Below are positions 16,977 through 26,720 of a stretch of 64,000 nt of DNA, piece by piece. Both the position numbers and the translations under genes were made by a program. The stretch spans positions 186,001 to 250,000 of the forward strand of contig JAMLIK010000001.1 in NCBI GenBank assembly GCA_023954195.1, written 5' to 3'. The stretch is from Xanthobacteraceae bacterium. GTDB lineage: Bacteria > Pseudomonadota > Alphaproteobacteria > Rhizobiales > Xanthobacteraceae. The notes under the pieces are model-generated. The model made no database searches, was not told the DNA's origin, and was given only the letters and a program-made list of their open reading frames with translations. Within the stretch, counting starts at the first letter, position 1, and each line of letters opens with the position of its first letter.

Positions 16977-18152
16977 TCATGGTGTCGCCGGGGCGCGGCC
17001 GATCAGGCGCGCGAGGCGGGCGTTGGACCGGTTGATCGCCTCCATCACCGCCGCCGGCGGCTCGATTACCGCGCCCCGGAGGATGACCAGGACGCTGATG
17101 GCGATCGCAGCGGTCAGCATGAGATACTGGACCAGCACGGCGATCGGCGACCTCACCGCCATGACGGAACAGGCGAATCCCGCCATCCGCACGCCGAAAA
17201 CCGCCAGAACCGATGCCGTGATGGAGAAGTTGCGACTCTGCCGCGTGGTTCGCGGCGTGCCGAGGAAGGCGAAGGTCAGGGCCGCGAAGGCGAACGGATA
17301 AAGCGGCGCCATCAGCCGGTCGTTCAGGTCGGCGAAGAACTGTCCGGGCAACTGCTTGTAGATAGGATCGTTGGGATCGGGCGAGAACAGTTCCCAGAGG
17401 TAGCGTTCGCGGATGCCGTAATTGATGTCGCCGCCGCCGCGGTTGGAGAATTTCGACATGTCGAAGGCATAGCGGTCGAACGAGACCAGGATCGGATCGC
17501 GCTTGTCGCTTTCGAGACGTTCGAGATGCCCGTTCTGCAACACGAGAAACGAGCCGCGCTCGTTCTTGAGCACCGTGCCGTGCTCGGCCATGATGGTGTT
17601 GCGCTCCTTTGGATCGCGGCGGTCGTCGACGAACACGCCCGCCAGCACGCCGCCCGGAAGCCGCTCGCGGATCCGGATCGTCAGATTCTGTTCGAGTTGG
17701 GAGAAGCGCCCCGGTTGCAGGACGTTGGCCAGCACGTCGGCGGTGATCTCCGCGTCCCATTGCTTGATCCGCCGCAGGCCGTCCGGCGCCAGATAGGCGG
17801 CGATGAAGGCCACCAGCAGCGCCACCACCGCCGTCGCGATCAAGAACGGGCGGAACAGGCGGATCGGCGACATTCCCGCCGCGTTGATTACGATGATCTC
17901 GGAATCGGCTGCCAGCTTGTTGAGGGTATGCGAAATGGCGATCATCAAGGCGATCGGCGCGATAATCAGCACCAGCGCCGGAATCACCAGCCCGGTGATT
18001 CCGAGGAAGGTCAGGATGGTTTGGCCCTGACTGGTCATCAGGTCGATGCCGCGCAGCGCCTGGGTGATCCAGATGACCCCGGTCAAGCTCACCAGAACCA
18101 CCGCGAACGATGCCAGCGTGGTCCGCACAATATACTTGTCGATGGACCCCAT
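16977..18152 (-). CDS. lptF: LPS export ABC transporter permease LptF
   Basis: The partner permease to LptG. I chose the ATG at 18152 (MGSIDKYIVRTTL), giving 391 residues, because the family starts with this helix; the frame stays open to 18308 but the extra residues look non-coding. Six membrane segments surround a periplasmic domain, and FLGTPRTTRQSRNFSI is a typical LptF cytoplasmic loop. It is the first gene of the minus-strand run lptF-lptG-lptD-surA-pdxA-rsmA. Its promoter must lie in the divergent gap towards pepA. Confidence 0.94.
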   Translation of the reverse strand: MGSIDKYIVRTTLASFAVVLVSLTGVIWITQALRGIDLMTSQGQTILTFLGITGLVIPALVLIIAPIALMIAISHTLNKLAADSEIIVINAAGMSPIRLFRPFLIATAVVALLVAFIAAYLAPDGLRRIKQWDAEITADVLANVLQPGRFSQLEQNLTIRIRERLPGGVLAGVFVDDRRDPKERNTIMAEHGTVLKNERGSFLVLQNGHLERLESDKRDPILVSFDRYAFDMSKFSNRGGGDINYGIRERYLWELFSPDPNDPIYKQLPGQFFADLNDRLMAPLYPFAFAALTFAFLGTPRTTRQSRNFSITASVLAVFGVRMAGFACSVMAVRSPIAVLVQYLMLTAAIAISVLVILRGAVIEPPAAVMEAINRSNARLARLIGRAPATP

Positions 18153-18475
18153 CCGGTCGCGCCGTTCCCGTCCTGTGGCTCGAAACGGCGATGTCACCCG
18201 GATTCGCCAAGGGATCCCCGCGACCGGTCGCCGAACTCCGGACACTACCAAGAATTGGTCCGGATAACACCGCCCTGATCGGGCAACAAAAAGGCCGCTC
18301 CGTGGCACGCGCCCGCCATCGTTAACACGACGTCAATGCCGCGCGGCGCGGCCCGCGAGGCCAATGGCGCGAATTGAGCTTGACGGATCGCGTGCCGCAA
18401 CCAAAGAACAGTGAGCAATGATGCGCCGTCGCCGCCGGACGGCCGCCGCGCACGCGATGGATTGGAGGATCGTTC
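18153..18475. other. Divergent intergenic region lptF-pepA
   Basis: About 323 bases between divergent genes. It should carry promoters for both the lpt operon and pepA. I see no strong -35/-10 pair, no known repeat and no small gene. GC-rich self-complementary tracts are present at about 18330-18360. Confidence 0.5.
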
Positions 18476-19978
18476 ATGCCCGACGCCGTCAGGTTCGGAT
18501 TCGTCTCGTTTTCAACCGCCGCGCGCGGTCCGCTGGTGGTGTTCTGCGACGACGCCCTGAAGCTCGGAACCGCAACCCGCAAGGCGCTGGGCGGCGCTGT
18601 CGATCTGGTCAAGCGCGCGGCGGCGGCCAATCGTTTCAAGGGCAAGCTGGGGGCGGCTCTCGATATCCTGGCGCCCGAGGGACTGCGCGCCGACCGGCTG
18701 ATCGTGATCGGCGTCGGCAAGGCGGCCGATCTCGCGGAGCGGGATTTGCTCAAGCTCGGCGGCGTCGCGGCCGGCAAGATCGGCAAAGGCAACCGCGCGG
18801 CGACGGTCGTCGCCGAGTTGCCGGCGGCGGCGATGACGCCGGCCGAGGCCGCGTCGCTGGCGCTGGGCATGCAACTGCGCGCCTATCGGTTCGACCGCTA
18901 CAAGACCAAGAAGAAGGATGACGACGACGGCGCGACGCGGACCGAGATCGCCGTCGCGGTCAAGGACACAGCCGCCGCGCGCAAGGCGTTCGCCCCGCAA
19001 GGCCATGTCGGCGACGGCGTGCTGCTGGCGCGCGAACTGGTCAACGAGCCGCCGAACGTGCTGTCTCCGGTCGAGTTCGCCCGCCGCGCCAGCCTGCTGC
19101 GCAAGCTCGGCGTCAAGGTCGAGGTGCTCGACGTCAAGGCGATGACCAAATTGAAAATGGGGGCGCTGCTCGGCGTTGGCCAAGGCTCGACCCAGCCCAG
19201 CCGCACCGTCATCATGCGCTGGAACGGCGGCAGGCGCGGCGCGGCGCCGATCGCCTTCGTTGGCAAGGGGGTCTGCTTCGACACCGGCGGCATTTCGATC
19301 AAGCCGGCCGGCAACATGGAGGAAATGAAGGGCGACATGGGCGGGGCGGCCTGCGTCGTCGGTCTGATGCACGCTCTGGCGGCGCGAAAAGCGCGGGTCA
19401 ACGTCGTCGGCGCCATCGGCATCGTCGAGAACATGCCGGACGGCAACGCCCAGCGTCCCGGCGATATCGTCACCTCGATGTCCGGCCAGACCATCGAGAT
19501 CATCAACACCGATGCCGAGGGGCGGCTGGTGCTGGCCGACGTGCTCTGGTACGTCGCCAAGAAGTGCAAGCCGCAGTTCATGGTCGATCTGGCGACCTTG
19601 ACCGGCGCGATCATGGTCGCGCTCGGCACCGAATACGCCGGCATGTTCTCCAACAACGACCAGCTTGCCGAACGGCTGACCGAGGCCGGGCAGGCGACCG
19701 GCGAGCGGGTATGGCGGATGCCGCTCGCACCGGAATACGACAAGCTGATCGACTCGCAATTCGCCGACATGAAGAACACCGGCGGCCGTCATGGCGGCTC
19801 GATCACCGCGGCCCAGTTCCTGCAACGATTCGTCGACGGGACGCCCTGGGCCCATCTCGATATCGCCGGAACCGCGATGGGCGCGCCGAAAACCGACATC
19901 AATCAAAGTTGGGGCTCGGGCTACGGCGTCCGCCTGCTGGACCGGCTGGTGGCTCGGCATTATGAAGTCGGACGATGA
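18476..19978 (+). CDS. pepA: Leucyl aminopeptidase (M17)
   Basis: A cytosolic two-metal aminopeptidase of 500 residues that removes N-terminal residues from peptides; E. coli PepA also binds DNA. The metal and catalytic motifs are [27 protein letters not shown] and [14 protein letters not shown], all intact. The N-terminal macro-like domain fills about residues 1-170, with a charged KTKKKDDDD stretch near 145. The stop overlaps the holC start by 4 bases; pepA-holC linkage is common in proteobacteria. Confidence 0.97.
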   Translation: MPDAVRFGFVSFSTAARGPLVVFCDDALKLGTATRKALGGAVDLVKRAAAANRFKGKLGAALDILAPEGLRADRLIVIGVGKAADLAERDLLKLGGVAAGKIGKGNRAATVVAELPAAAMTPAEAASLALGMQLRAYRFDRYKTKKKDDDDGATRTEIAVAVKDTAAARKAFAPQGHVGDGVLLARELVNEPPNVLSPVEFARRASLLRKLGVKVEVLDVKAMTKLKMGALLGVGQGSTQPSRTVIMRWNGGRRGAAPIAFVGKGVCFDTGGISIKPAGNMEEMKGDMGGAACVVGLMHALAARKARVNVVGAIGIVENMPDGNAQRPGDIVTSMSGQTIEIINTDAEGRLVLADVLWYVAKKCKPQFMVDLATLTGAIMVALGTEYAGMFSNNDQLAERLTEAGQATGERVWRMPLAPEYDKLIDSQFADMKNTGGRHGGSITAAQFLQRFVDGTPWAHLDIAGTAMGAPKTDINQSWGSGYGVRLLDRLVARHYEVGR

Positions 19979-20427
19979 CGGAAATCCTGTTCTATCATCT
20001 ACAAAACATGAGCGTTGAAAGCGTGTTGCCGCCGTTGCTTGAGAAATCGTTGCAACGTGATTGGCGCGCGGTGGTGCAGACCGCCTCGGAGGAACGCGCC
20101 GAGGCGCTGGACGGCTATCTGTGGACCTATCGGGAAGATTCATTTCTTCCGCATGCAAGCTGGCGCAGCGCCGACGCCCACGACCAGCCGATTGTCGTGG
20201 CGGCCGCCGAAACCAATCCGAACGAGGCGCACATCCGCTTCATGGTCGATTGCGCCGCGCTGCCGCTCGATGCCGACCGCTATGAGCGGATCGTGCTGAT
20301 GTTCAACGGCGACGATGACGAGGCCGTCGCCGCCGCGCGGACGGCCTGGAAGGATGGCAAGGCGCGCGGATTCGCGGTGACCTATTGGCAGGCCGACGAG
20401 CGAGGGCGGTGGCAACGGCGGGAATAA
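19975..20427 (+). CDS. holC: DNA polymerase III chi subunit
   Basis: The chi subunit bridges the clamp loader and single-strand binding protein at the replication fork. The 150-residue protein begins [10 protein letters not shown], as the family does, and has the [17 protein letters not shown]-like region here as [21 protein letters not shown]. The ATG overlaps the pepA stop (ATGA), so translation is coupled. Length and neighbour both fit. Confidence 0.93.
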   Translation: MTEILFYHLQNMSVESVLPPLLEKSLQRDWRAVVQTASEERAEALDGYLWTYREDSFLPHASWRSADAHDQPIVVAAAETNPNEAHIRFMVDCAALPLDADRYERIVLMFNGDDDEAVAAARTAWKDGKARGFAVTYWQADERGRWQRRE

Positions 20428-20576
20428 TATTGTTAAATGCGTCTTGTTAAATGCCTTGGGACAGACGCGGTTCGTCGGCCTTGGCCGGCGCCGCCGCCGT
20501 GCCGGTCATGGTCGTGCCGCAAAGCGGTGGTGGACACGATCCGGTCGGGTCCCGACTACTGCAAACCGGATTGAAC

Positions 20577-21119
20577 GTGCGAAACAGCTTTCCTCCCCGA
20601 AATAGCGTGCTGGCCGTGGCGTTGCTCGCGCCGCTCCTGGCCGGCTGCGCCGGGGCGAGCATGTCCGATGTGTTCTCCAGCGACCTCGTCTCGAAAGACG
20701 CCCAGTGGTTTTCCCGCGCCGGGCAGGTGCTCAACAAGAACGTCTCCATCGAGACGCCGCCGCTGACCCCGGAAAGGCCGGTGACGCCGGAAGACCTCAT
20801 CAGCGCCGACGGTCAATGTCCGGGTCTGGCGCCCGCCGGGGCCGGCGCCGCGGCGGAGGGACCGGCCGGCGCCATTCCCACGCCGACCGGACGTGTCGCG
20901 CTGGGCCATACCGAATGCGACGTGGCGCGTGGCGCCGGCGTTCCCAACAGCGTCAACCTGTCCACCGGTCCGGGCGGCGAGCGGATCGCCGTGCTGACCT
21001 ATACCCAGGGGACGCGGGCCGGAATCTATACCTTCAAGGCCGGCCGGCTGAGTTCGATCGAGCGCCTGCCGGAACCGGCCAAGCCGGTCCGCCCCGCCAG
21101 CAAGCGCCGTCACGGCTGA
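20577..21119 (+). CDS. Putative lipoprotein
   Basis: Unknown function. From the GTG at 20577 the product has 180 residues and starts with a basic tip, a hydrophobic stretch and a lipobox LLAGC, with the lipidated Cys at residue 24. A TTG start at 20571 is equally possible. The mature protein is Pro/Ala-rich in the middle and ends with a domain that reads GHTECDVARGAGVPNSVNL to GIYTFKAGRLSSIERLP. It probably sits in the periplasm, anchored to a membrane. Open frame continues upstream to 20451 but without signal-like sequence. The gene converges on the ABC-F gene. Confidence 0.75.
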   Translation: MRNSFPPRNSVLAVALLAPLLAGCAGASMSDVFSSDLVSKDAQWFSRAGQVLNKNVSIETPPLTPERPVTPEDLISADGQCPGLAPAGAGAAAEGPAGAIPTPTGRVALGHTECDVARGAGVPNSVNLSTGPGGERIAVLTYTQGTRAGIYTFKAGRLSSIERLPEPAKPVRPASKRRHG

Positions 21120-21131
21120 TTTTACCCGGTT

Positions 21132-23003
21132 TCAGTTGATATCCTGCTCCAGCGCGGCGCTGGCGGCGAGCCATTCGTCCTCGGCGTTTTGCAGCGCCGT
21201 GGCCGCGCCGGTTCGCGCCTTGCCGAGTTGCGCGGCCTGTTTGGGATCGCGCTGGTACAGATCCGGCATGGCGAGCGCGGCGTCGATCTTGGCGATGATG
21301 TCGCCGATGCGCGCGATTTCCGCCTCGGCCTCCGACACCCGCTGTTTCGGCGACCCGCGTCGTTCCGGCCGGGAGCGCGCGGTCTTGTCACGCGGACGAG
21401 GCTCGGGATCGCGCTCGCGCGTGACCGGCTGCGCGCCGCGCGACGACAGCACCGACCGGCGGTAGCTGTCGAGATCGCCGTCATAGGGCGAAACAGTACG
21501 GTCGGCGACCACCCACAACTGGTCGGCGCAGGCTTCGATCAGATAGCGGTCGTGCGACACCATGATGATCGCGCCGGGAAATTCGTTGATCGCCTCGGCG
21601 AGCGCGGCGCGGCTGTCGATGTCGAGGTGGTTGGTCGGTTCGTCGAGGATAATCAGGTTCGGCGCGGCGAAGGTGGCGAGCCCGAGCAGCAGGCGAGCCT
21701 TTTCGCCGCCCGACAGGTTGGCGACGGTGGTGTCGCCGGCCTTGCCGGAAAAGCCGATGGCGCCGACGCGGGCGCGGACCCTGGACTCGGGCGCATCCCT
21801 CATCAGGCGGCGGACATGATCGTAGGGCGAGCCCGAAAGGTCGAGTTCCTCGGTCTGATGTTGCGCGAAATAGCCGACCGAGAGCTTGTCGGCGCGGACG
21901 ATTTTGCCGGAGAATGGCGCGAGCTTTCCGGCCAGCAGCTTCACCAGCGTCGATTTGCCGTTGCCGTTGGCGCCGAGCAGCGCGATGCGGTCGTCATTGT
22001 CGATGCGCAGCGTGACGCGGTTGAGCACCGGCCTCAAAGCATCGTATCCCACCGTGACGCCGTCGAGCGCGATGATCGGCGGTGACAGCGTCTTGGCGGG
22101 CGTCGGAAAGCTGATCTCGCGGACATCCTGCGTCACCAGCGCGGTCACCGGCTGCATTTTTTCCAGCATTTTCACGCGCGATTGCGCCTGCCTGGCCTTC
22201 GACGCCTTGGCCTTGAAGCGATCGACGAAATCCTGCAAGCGCTTGCGCTGCTCCTGCTGCCGCCTGGCATGCCGGGCGTCGAGCATCTCACGCGCCGCGC
22301 GCTGCTCCTCGAACGACGAATAGCTGCCCCTGTAGAGCGTGAGCTTGCCGCCGTCGAGGTGCAGGATCTGGTCGACCGAGGTGTCGAGCAGGTCGCGGTC
22401 GTGGCTGATGACGATGACGGTGCGCGGATAATGCGCGAGATGATCCTCCAGCCACAGCGTGCCTTCGAGATCGAGATAGTTGGTCGGCTCGTCGAGCAGC
22501 AGCAGGTCGGGGGCGGCGAACAGCGTCGCCGCTAGCGCCACCCGCATCCGCCAGCCGCCGGAAAACTCCGAACAGGACCGGACCTGGTCGGCGGCGGAAA
22601 AGCCGAGGCCGGACAGGATGGCGGCGGCGCGGGCAGGGGCTGAATGGGCGTCGATATCGACGAGGCGAGTCTGGATGTCGGCGATGCGATGCGGATCGGT
22701 GGCGGTCTCCGCCTCGCGCAGCAGGGCGTCGCGCTCGCGGTCGGCCCTGAGCACGACGTCGATCAGGCTGTCCGGGCCGTCGGGGGCTTCCTGCGCCAGA
22801 CTGCCGATGGTCCAGCGCGGCGGCACGGCGATGCTGCCGCCCTCCAGCGGCAGTTCGCCCCGGATGGCGTGAAACAGGGTGGATTTGCCCACCCCGTTGC
22901 GGCCGACGAAGCCGACCCGCGCGCCCGGCACGATTTGCACGGTGGAGCGGTCGATCAGGAGGCGTCCGGCGATCCGGATCGAGATGTCATTGATCGAGAG
23001 CAT
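21132..23003 (-). CDS. ABC-F family ATPase
   Basis: A soluble protein of 623 residues with two ABC domains and no membrane segments. The first has Walker A GRNGVGKST, signature FSGGW and Walker B LLLLDEPTNYLDL. The second has GANGNGKST, NLSGGEKAR and LIILDEPTNHLDI. A long basic linker between them (about 235-290) and a charged coiled-coil tail fit the Uup/YheS branch. ABC-F proteins act on ribosomes, in translation quality control or antibiotic protection, rather than in transport. The exact subfamily cannot be fixed by eye. Confidence 0.92.
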   Translation of the reverse strand: MLSINDISIRIAGRLLIDRSTVQIVPGARVGFVGRNGVGKSTLFHAIRGELPLEGGSIAVPPRWTIGSLAQEAPDGPDSLIDVVLRADRERDALLREAETATDPHRIADIQTRLVDIDAHSAPARAAAILSGLGFSAADQVRSCSEFSGGWRMRVALAATLFAAPDLLLLDEPTNYLDLEGTLWLEDHLAHYPRTVIVISHDRDLLDTSVDQILHLDGGKLTLYRGSYSSFEEQRAAREMLDARHARRQQEQRKRLQDFVDRFKAKASKARQAQSRVKMLEKMQPVTALVTQDVREISFPTPAKTLSPPIIALDGVTVGYDALRPVLNRVTLRIDNDDRIALLGANGNGKSTLVKLLAGKLAPFSGKIVRADKLSVGYFAQHQTEELDLSGSPYDHVRRLMRDAPESRVRARVGAIGFSGKAGDTTVANLSGGEKARLLLGLATFAAPNLIILDEPTNHLDIDSRAALAEAINEFPGAIIMVSHDRYLIEACADQLWVVADRTVSPYDGDLDSYRRSVLSSRGAQPVTRERDPEPRPRDKTARSRPERRGSPKQRVSEAEAEIARIGDIIAKIDAALAMPDLYQRDPKQAAQLGKARTGAATALQNAEDEWLAASAALEQDIN

Positions 23004-23080
23004 GGCGGGCTTTTACGGAACGGTCGGCCGAACGCAACTGCTTTGTCCGGGCCGCCTCGGCGCGGGCGCGCCGGACATGA

Positions 23081-23109
23081 AAAACCGGCCGCTTCCGGCG
23101 GCCGGTTTT
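23081..23109 (-). terminator. Intrinsic terminator after the Gly/Trp-rich gene
   Basis: AAAACCGGCCGC at 23081-23092 pairs perfectly with GCGGCCGGTTTT at 23098-23109 around a 5-base loop. Read on the minus strand, the stem ends in a run of T residues (GGTTTTTC). It lies 40 bases past the stop of the minus-strand gene at 23150 and before the ABC-F start, so it should separate the two transcripts. Confidence 0.8.
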
Positions 23110-23149
23110 GAATTGTCAGGCGAGATGCCGTTGTGACGCGAGGCGGCGC

Positions 23150-23752
23150 TTACCAGCCGCCCCAGCCGACGCTGACGCCGGGACCAAAGCCGACGCGGAT
23201 GCCGGGACCCCAGCCACCGCCCCAGCCGGGACCCCAACCCGCGCCGCTCCAGCTCGCACCGCTCCAGGCGCACCGGTTGACCCATTGGAGCTGCCAGCCC
23301 CACGGGGAAGCGACCCAGCGACGGGTCCAGCAGCCGCCCGCCACGCCGAAGCCGGGCGCGACGACAAGGGCCGGGCCGCCCCAGCGGGCATGACGCCAGC
23401 GGTGGCCGTGCCACACCGGCGCGGGACGCCAGGCGACGCGACTGCCGCGCCAGCCCCTGTTGCCGTGCCAGACCACGCGGTTGCCATGCCAGCCCCTGTT
23501 GCCGTGCCAGACCACGCGGCTGCCGTGCCAGCCCCTGTTGCCGCGCCAGGCAACGGCGCCGCCACGCCATGCCGTGCCGCCGCCGCGCCAGCCACCGCCA
23601 CCGTGCCAGCCTCCACCGCCGTGCCAGCCGCCGCCGCCATGCCAGCCGCCGCCACCACCACCACGCGGGCGCGCGGAAGCGTCGGTCGGGGCGAGCGCCG
23701 CGGCGCCGACGGCAAGCGCCGTGGCGCATACGAAAAGAAGTTTACGCAACAT
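23150..23752 (-). CDS. Secreted Gly/Trp/Arg-rich repeat protein
   Basis: Unknown function. The 200-residue product has a clear signal peptide (MLRKLLFVCATALAVGAAAL to DASA). The mature part begins with four GGGGWHG-type repeats, followed by GNRGWHG/SRVVWH repeats of 13 residues (39-base tandem DNA units, 23421-23576). The C-terminal part is again rich in Gly and Trp (GWGPGWGGGWGPG). It has few acidic residues and only two cysteines after the signal. Similar low-complexity secreted proteins are common in this family of bacteria and no function is established. A terminator follows. Confidence 0.78.
   Translation of the reverse strand: MLRKLLFVCATALAVGAAALAPTDASARPRGGGGGGWHGGGGWHGGGGWHGGGGWRGGGTAWRGGAVAWRGNRGWHGSRVVWHGNRGWHGNRVVWHGNRGWRGSRVAWRPAPVWHGHRWRHARWGGPALVVAPGFGVAGGCWTRRWVASPWGWQLQWVNRCAWSGASWSGAGWGPGWGGGWGPGIRVGFGPGVSVGWGGW
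23421..23576. repeat. Tandem 39-base repeats in the Gly/Trp-rich gene
   Basis: Four units of 39 bases lie end to end: two nearly identical (23460-23498 and 23499-23537, each starting TTGCCGTGCCAGACCACGCG) and two diverged flanking units. Each encodes 13 residues of the type GNRGWHGNRVVWH on the minus strand. Being in frame, changes in copy number would lengthen or shorten the protein without breaking it. Confidence 0.8.
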
Positions 23753-24211
23753 GGATGCCTCCTTCGGTTTGCCGGCGAGACGGGCCTGGGACAAGCCGCG
23801 CCTCGTCAAAGTCGTCAAAGTCTGTCGTCCATCCTCGATGGGTAACTTTGGAACCGGGCCGTCAGTCTGCCGAAACCGAACTTCGCACCATTTCGCGGCA
23901 CGCTCCATAGTGAATTTCGGATTCGAAAGAGCGCTGGGATCTATAATTAATTCCGGCGTGGTTTGGTTTCGCGAGCCAGATTGATGCGATGTTCCTGAAC
24001 TCCGCCGGAACGATCCAGTCATAATCCGTTCATCTTCATGAAATCGTACTTGTGTCCGGCCTGTCCGAGGGTTGGCCTGTCGGTCCGGGGTGGATCATGC
24101 GGCCGCCGCGAAATTGCCGGCGGCGGCGGCGCGGCCATGCTTGCCGTTGGCAAAACCCGCCGTTATAAGCGCGGCATCTTCCCCAAAACCACTGCCTGAC
24201 AGGATGAAATC
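23753..24211. other. Divergent intergenic region before ndk
   Basis: About 459 bases between the Gly/Trp-rich gene (minus) and ndk (plus). It contains an A+T-rich patch near 23940-23955 (CTATAATTAATTCC) that could include a -10 element, but no matching -35 box is convincing. No gene, repeat or RNA motif is supported. Confidence 0.5.
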
Positions 24212-24634
24212 ATGGCGATTGAGCGCACCTTTTCGATCATCAAGCCCGACGCGACCGCGCGCAATCTGACCGGCGCCATCAACGCGCTGATTGAAAAGGC
24301 AGGCTTGCGGATCGTCGCGCAGAAGCGGATTCGGATGACCCGCGAACAGGCCGAAACCTTCTATGCCGTTCACAAGGAACGCCCGTTCTTCGGCGAACTG
24401 GTCGATTTCATGATTTCCGCTCCGGTCGTGGTGCAGGTGCTTGAGGGCGAAGGCGCGATCGCCCGCTATCGCGATGTCATGGGCGCGACCGATCCGTCGA
24501 AGGCGGCCGAGGGCACCATCCGCAAGGCCCACGCCAGGTCGATCGGCGAGAATTCGGTGCACGGCTCGGACGCCGCTGAAACCGCGGCGATCGAGATCGC
24601 CCAATTCTTCTCCGGCAACGAGATCGTTGGCTAA
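24212..24634 (+). CDS. ndk: Nucleoside diphosphate kinase
   Basis: Transfers the gamma phosphate from ATP to nucleoside diphosphates through a phosphohistidine. The 140-residue protein is canonical: [14 protein letters not shown] at the start and the active-site histidine in [25 protein letters not shown] is also a family signature. A strong stem-loop at 24673-24708 follows. Single-gene transcription is likely. Confidence 0.98.
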   Translation: MAIERTFSIIKPDATARNLTGAINALIEKAGLRIVAQKRIRMTREQAETFYAVHKERPFFGELVDFMISAPVVVQVLEGEGAIARYRDVMGATDPSKAAEGTIRKAHARSIGENSVHGSDAAETAAIEIAQFFSGNEIVG

Positions 24635-24672
24635 GCGCGCCGGCGCGTTTCACCCGAGCTGTATCGAGGCGT

Positions 24673-24708
24673 GACACAGCCTCCGGCGTCGCAGCCGGAG
24701 GCTGTGTC
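24673..24708 (+). terminator. Stem-loop after ndk
   Basis: A perfect 15-base inverted repeat, GACACAGCCTCCGGC at 24673-24687 and its complement at 24694-24708, with a 6-base loop. It lies 39 bases past the ndk stop. There is no T run after it, so it is either a Rho-assisted end or a message-stabilising hairpin. Confidence 0.7.
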
Positions 24709-24858
24709 GTCGGAGGAACAGGCCGCGCGTCGGGATGCGCCGGTTCAGCCCCGTCTCGCGAACAAAATCGCGCCGGTCTCAAACAAAAGACTAAGAGCCG
24801 TTCTTGCTTGGAGTCCGTAAAAGCGGATCATACGGCGTGAACCGCTGCCCGGAAGGGA

Positions 24859-25728
24859 GTGGCCTTGGACTGGCTGTTGCACATCCTTGATCCCGCGACG
24901 ATCGGGATCCTTGTCGCTGATTTTCAGAACCAGATGCATCAGCCGTCGTTTTGGGTCGCGGTCGGGCAGATCATCTGGATCGATATTCTGTTGTCCGGCG
25001 ACAACGCGCTGGTGATCGCGCTGGCCTGTCGCGGGCTGGATGAACGGCAACGTTTCTGGGGCATGATCCTCGGCGCCGGCGCGGCGGTTCTGATGCGGAT
25101 TATCTTTGCCGGCATCATCTCGACCCTAATGGAGCTGCCTTACCTGAAACTGGCGGGCGGGCTCGCGCTGCTGTTGATCGCCGCCAAACTTCTGGTGCCG
25201 GATGACAGCCATGGCGAGGACGGCATCAAGGCCGCCGCCAGTCTGGTCGCCGCGATTCAGTTGATCGTTGTCGCCGACGTGGTGATGAGCCTCGACAACG
25301 TCATCGCCATCGCCGCCGCCGCGAAAGGCAATGTCGCGCTGCTGGTCTTCGGTCTGCTTGTCAGCATCCCGCTGATTATCGCCGGTTCGGCGCTCATCAT
25401 GGCCGCGCTGGAGCGGTTTCCGATGCTGGTCTGGGCGGGAGCCGGGCTGCTGGGCTGGATCGCGGGACACGTCATTGCCACCGATCCGGCGCTGCATCAG
25501 CCCCTGACGCGGATTCTGGGCGGGTCGGCCGTGCTGAGAATCGATCTTGCCTCGTCGCTATTGTCGAGCTCGCCGCATTTTGAGTTCGGCAGTCCGTTGA
25601 TCGAGATTGTCTTCGGGTTGCTCGGGATCGCCATCGTTGTTGTCGTCGGCGGATTTTGGCGTCGCCGCAAACTCGAACAACTCGCGGCAAGCGAAGCCGA
25701 ACGGGCCGCGGCGGCGGCGGGCGAGTGA
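24859..25728 (+). CDS. TerC-family integral membrane protein
   Basis: A 289-residue membrane protein of the TerC/YjbE family, some of whose members export manganese. Several hydrophobic helices are visible. The two family motifs with acidic residues inside helices are present: IDILLSGDNALVIALA (about 40-55) and VADVVMSLDNVIAIAAA (about 138-154). The tail is charged and cytoplasmic. The annotated start is GTG at 24859, but the GGAAGGGA box is better spaced for the TTG at 24865. A region of about 45 residues near the C-terminus (200-245) is an unusual extension. The transported ion is an inference. Confidence 0.88.
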   Translation: MALDWLLHILDPATIGILVADFQNQMHQPSFWVAVGQIIWIDILLSGDNALVIALACRGLDERQRFWGMILGAGAAVLMRIIFAGIISTLMELPYLKLAGGLALLLIAAKLLVPDDSHGEDGIKAAASLVAAIQLIVVADVVMSLDNVIAIAAAAKGNVALLVFGLLVSIPLIIAGSALIMAALERFPMLVWAGAGLLGWIAGHVIATDPALHQPLTRILGGSAVLRIDLASSLLSSSPHFEFGSPLIEIVFGLLGIAIVVVVGGFWRRRKLEQLAASEAERAAAAAGE

Positions 25729-25771
25729 CACGCCCGTCGGCGCCAGCCGGACGCCAAATCTACAGGCAAAT

Positions 25772-26695
25772 CTACAGAAATGTCCGTTCGCGCGCCCGGA
25801 TCACCCGCACCAGCGTATCGTTGACCGGCGTCGGGACGCCGAGCGGCGCGCCGAGGCGCGGGATCGAGCCGTTGATGGCGTCGATCTCGCAACGGCGGCG
25901 CGCCTCAAAGTCCAGCAGCATCGACGGCTTGGCGTGCGGAATTTTGCCGCCGAGCTTGCGGATATGCGCAATCGGATCGCCGACATCGAGCCGGACACCT
26001 AAGGCGCGGGCGACGGCGACGGCTTCCTCGGCGCAGGCTTGCGCCACAGGCCAGGCGTCGGCGTCGTCCATGACGCCGCCGATCGTCAATCCGGTGGTGC
26101 AGCAGGTGGCGGAAAAGGTGACGTTCATAATCAGCTTTTCCCACACCATGCGCTTGATATCGTCGAACAGCGTCACCTTGAAGCCGGCGGACTCCCAGAT
26201 CGCGGCCGAGGCTTCGAGCGGCGCGCGCGGCAACCCGGCGAACGCGCCGAAGCGGATCATCTCCATACCGTTGTGATGGACGTGGCCGGGACCGCGCATC
26301 GACGCGCCGAAGCCGCCGACCACGCCGACGGCGAGCCGGTCGGGGCCGACGATGGGGGCCGCGATGTCCGGCGAGCCAAGCCCGTTCTGGATCGATTGCA
26401 CCACGGTCGCGGGGCCGAGCAGCGGCCGGCTGGCGCGCGCGGCGGTCTCAACATCGAATGCCTTGGTGGCGATGATGACGAGATCGCAGACGCCGATGCC
26501 GTCCGTCGTCGTCGAGGCATGGACGCGGACGGTGCGGTCGCCGCTGGCGCCCTCGCAGCGCAGGCCGCGCGCGGCCATCGCGGCGGCGTGGTCGGGCCAC
26601 AGCGTCACGGCATGGACCTCATGGCCGGCATCGGCCATCAGCGCGGCATAGACCGAGCCCATCGCGCCGCAGCCCACGATCGCAACCTTCGCCAT
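25772..26695 (-). CDS. 2-dehydropantoate 2-reductase family protein
   Basis: A 307-residue NADPH-dependent reductase of the ApbA/PanE family. The nucleotide-binding motif GCGAMGSVYAA is at residues 8-18. The catalytic lysine region is in MVWEKLIMNVTFSATCCTTG. True PanE makes pantoate for coenzyme A, but the family also holds other 2-oxoacid reductases, so I leave the symbol empty. It converges on the TerC gene and is followed upstream by purN on the same strand after 25 bases. Confidence 0.85.
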   Translation of the reverse strand: MAKVAIVGCGAMGSVYAALMADAGHEVHAVTLWPDHAAAMAARGLRCEGASGDRTVRVHASTTTDGIGVCDLVIIATKAFDVETAARASRPLLGPATVVQSIQNGLGSPDIAAPIVGPDRLAVGVVGGFGASMRGPGHVHHNGMEMIRFGAFAGLPRAPLEASAAIWESAGFKVTLFDDIKRMVWEKLIMNVTFSATCCTTGLTIGGVMDDADAWPVAQACAEEAVAVARALGVRLDVGDPIAHIRKLGGKIPHAKPSMLLDFEARRRCEIDAINGSIPRLGAPLGVPTPVNDTLVRVIRARERTFL

Positions 26696-26720
26696 GCCGT
26701 CGTCCTTGATGTGAGTTGCT

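Noticed and set aside
24709-24858. Possible yybP-ykoY manganese riboswitch before the TerC-family gene
   Set aside because: Such riboswitches often precede TerC-like genes, so I looked for the conserved loop motifs, but found none in this leader.
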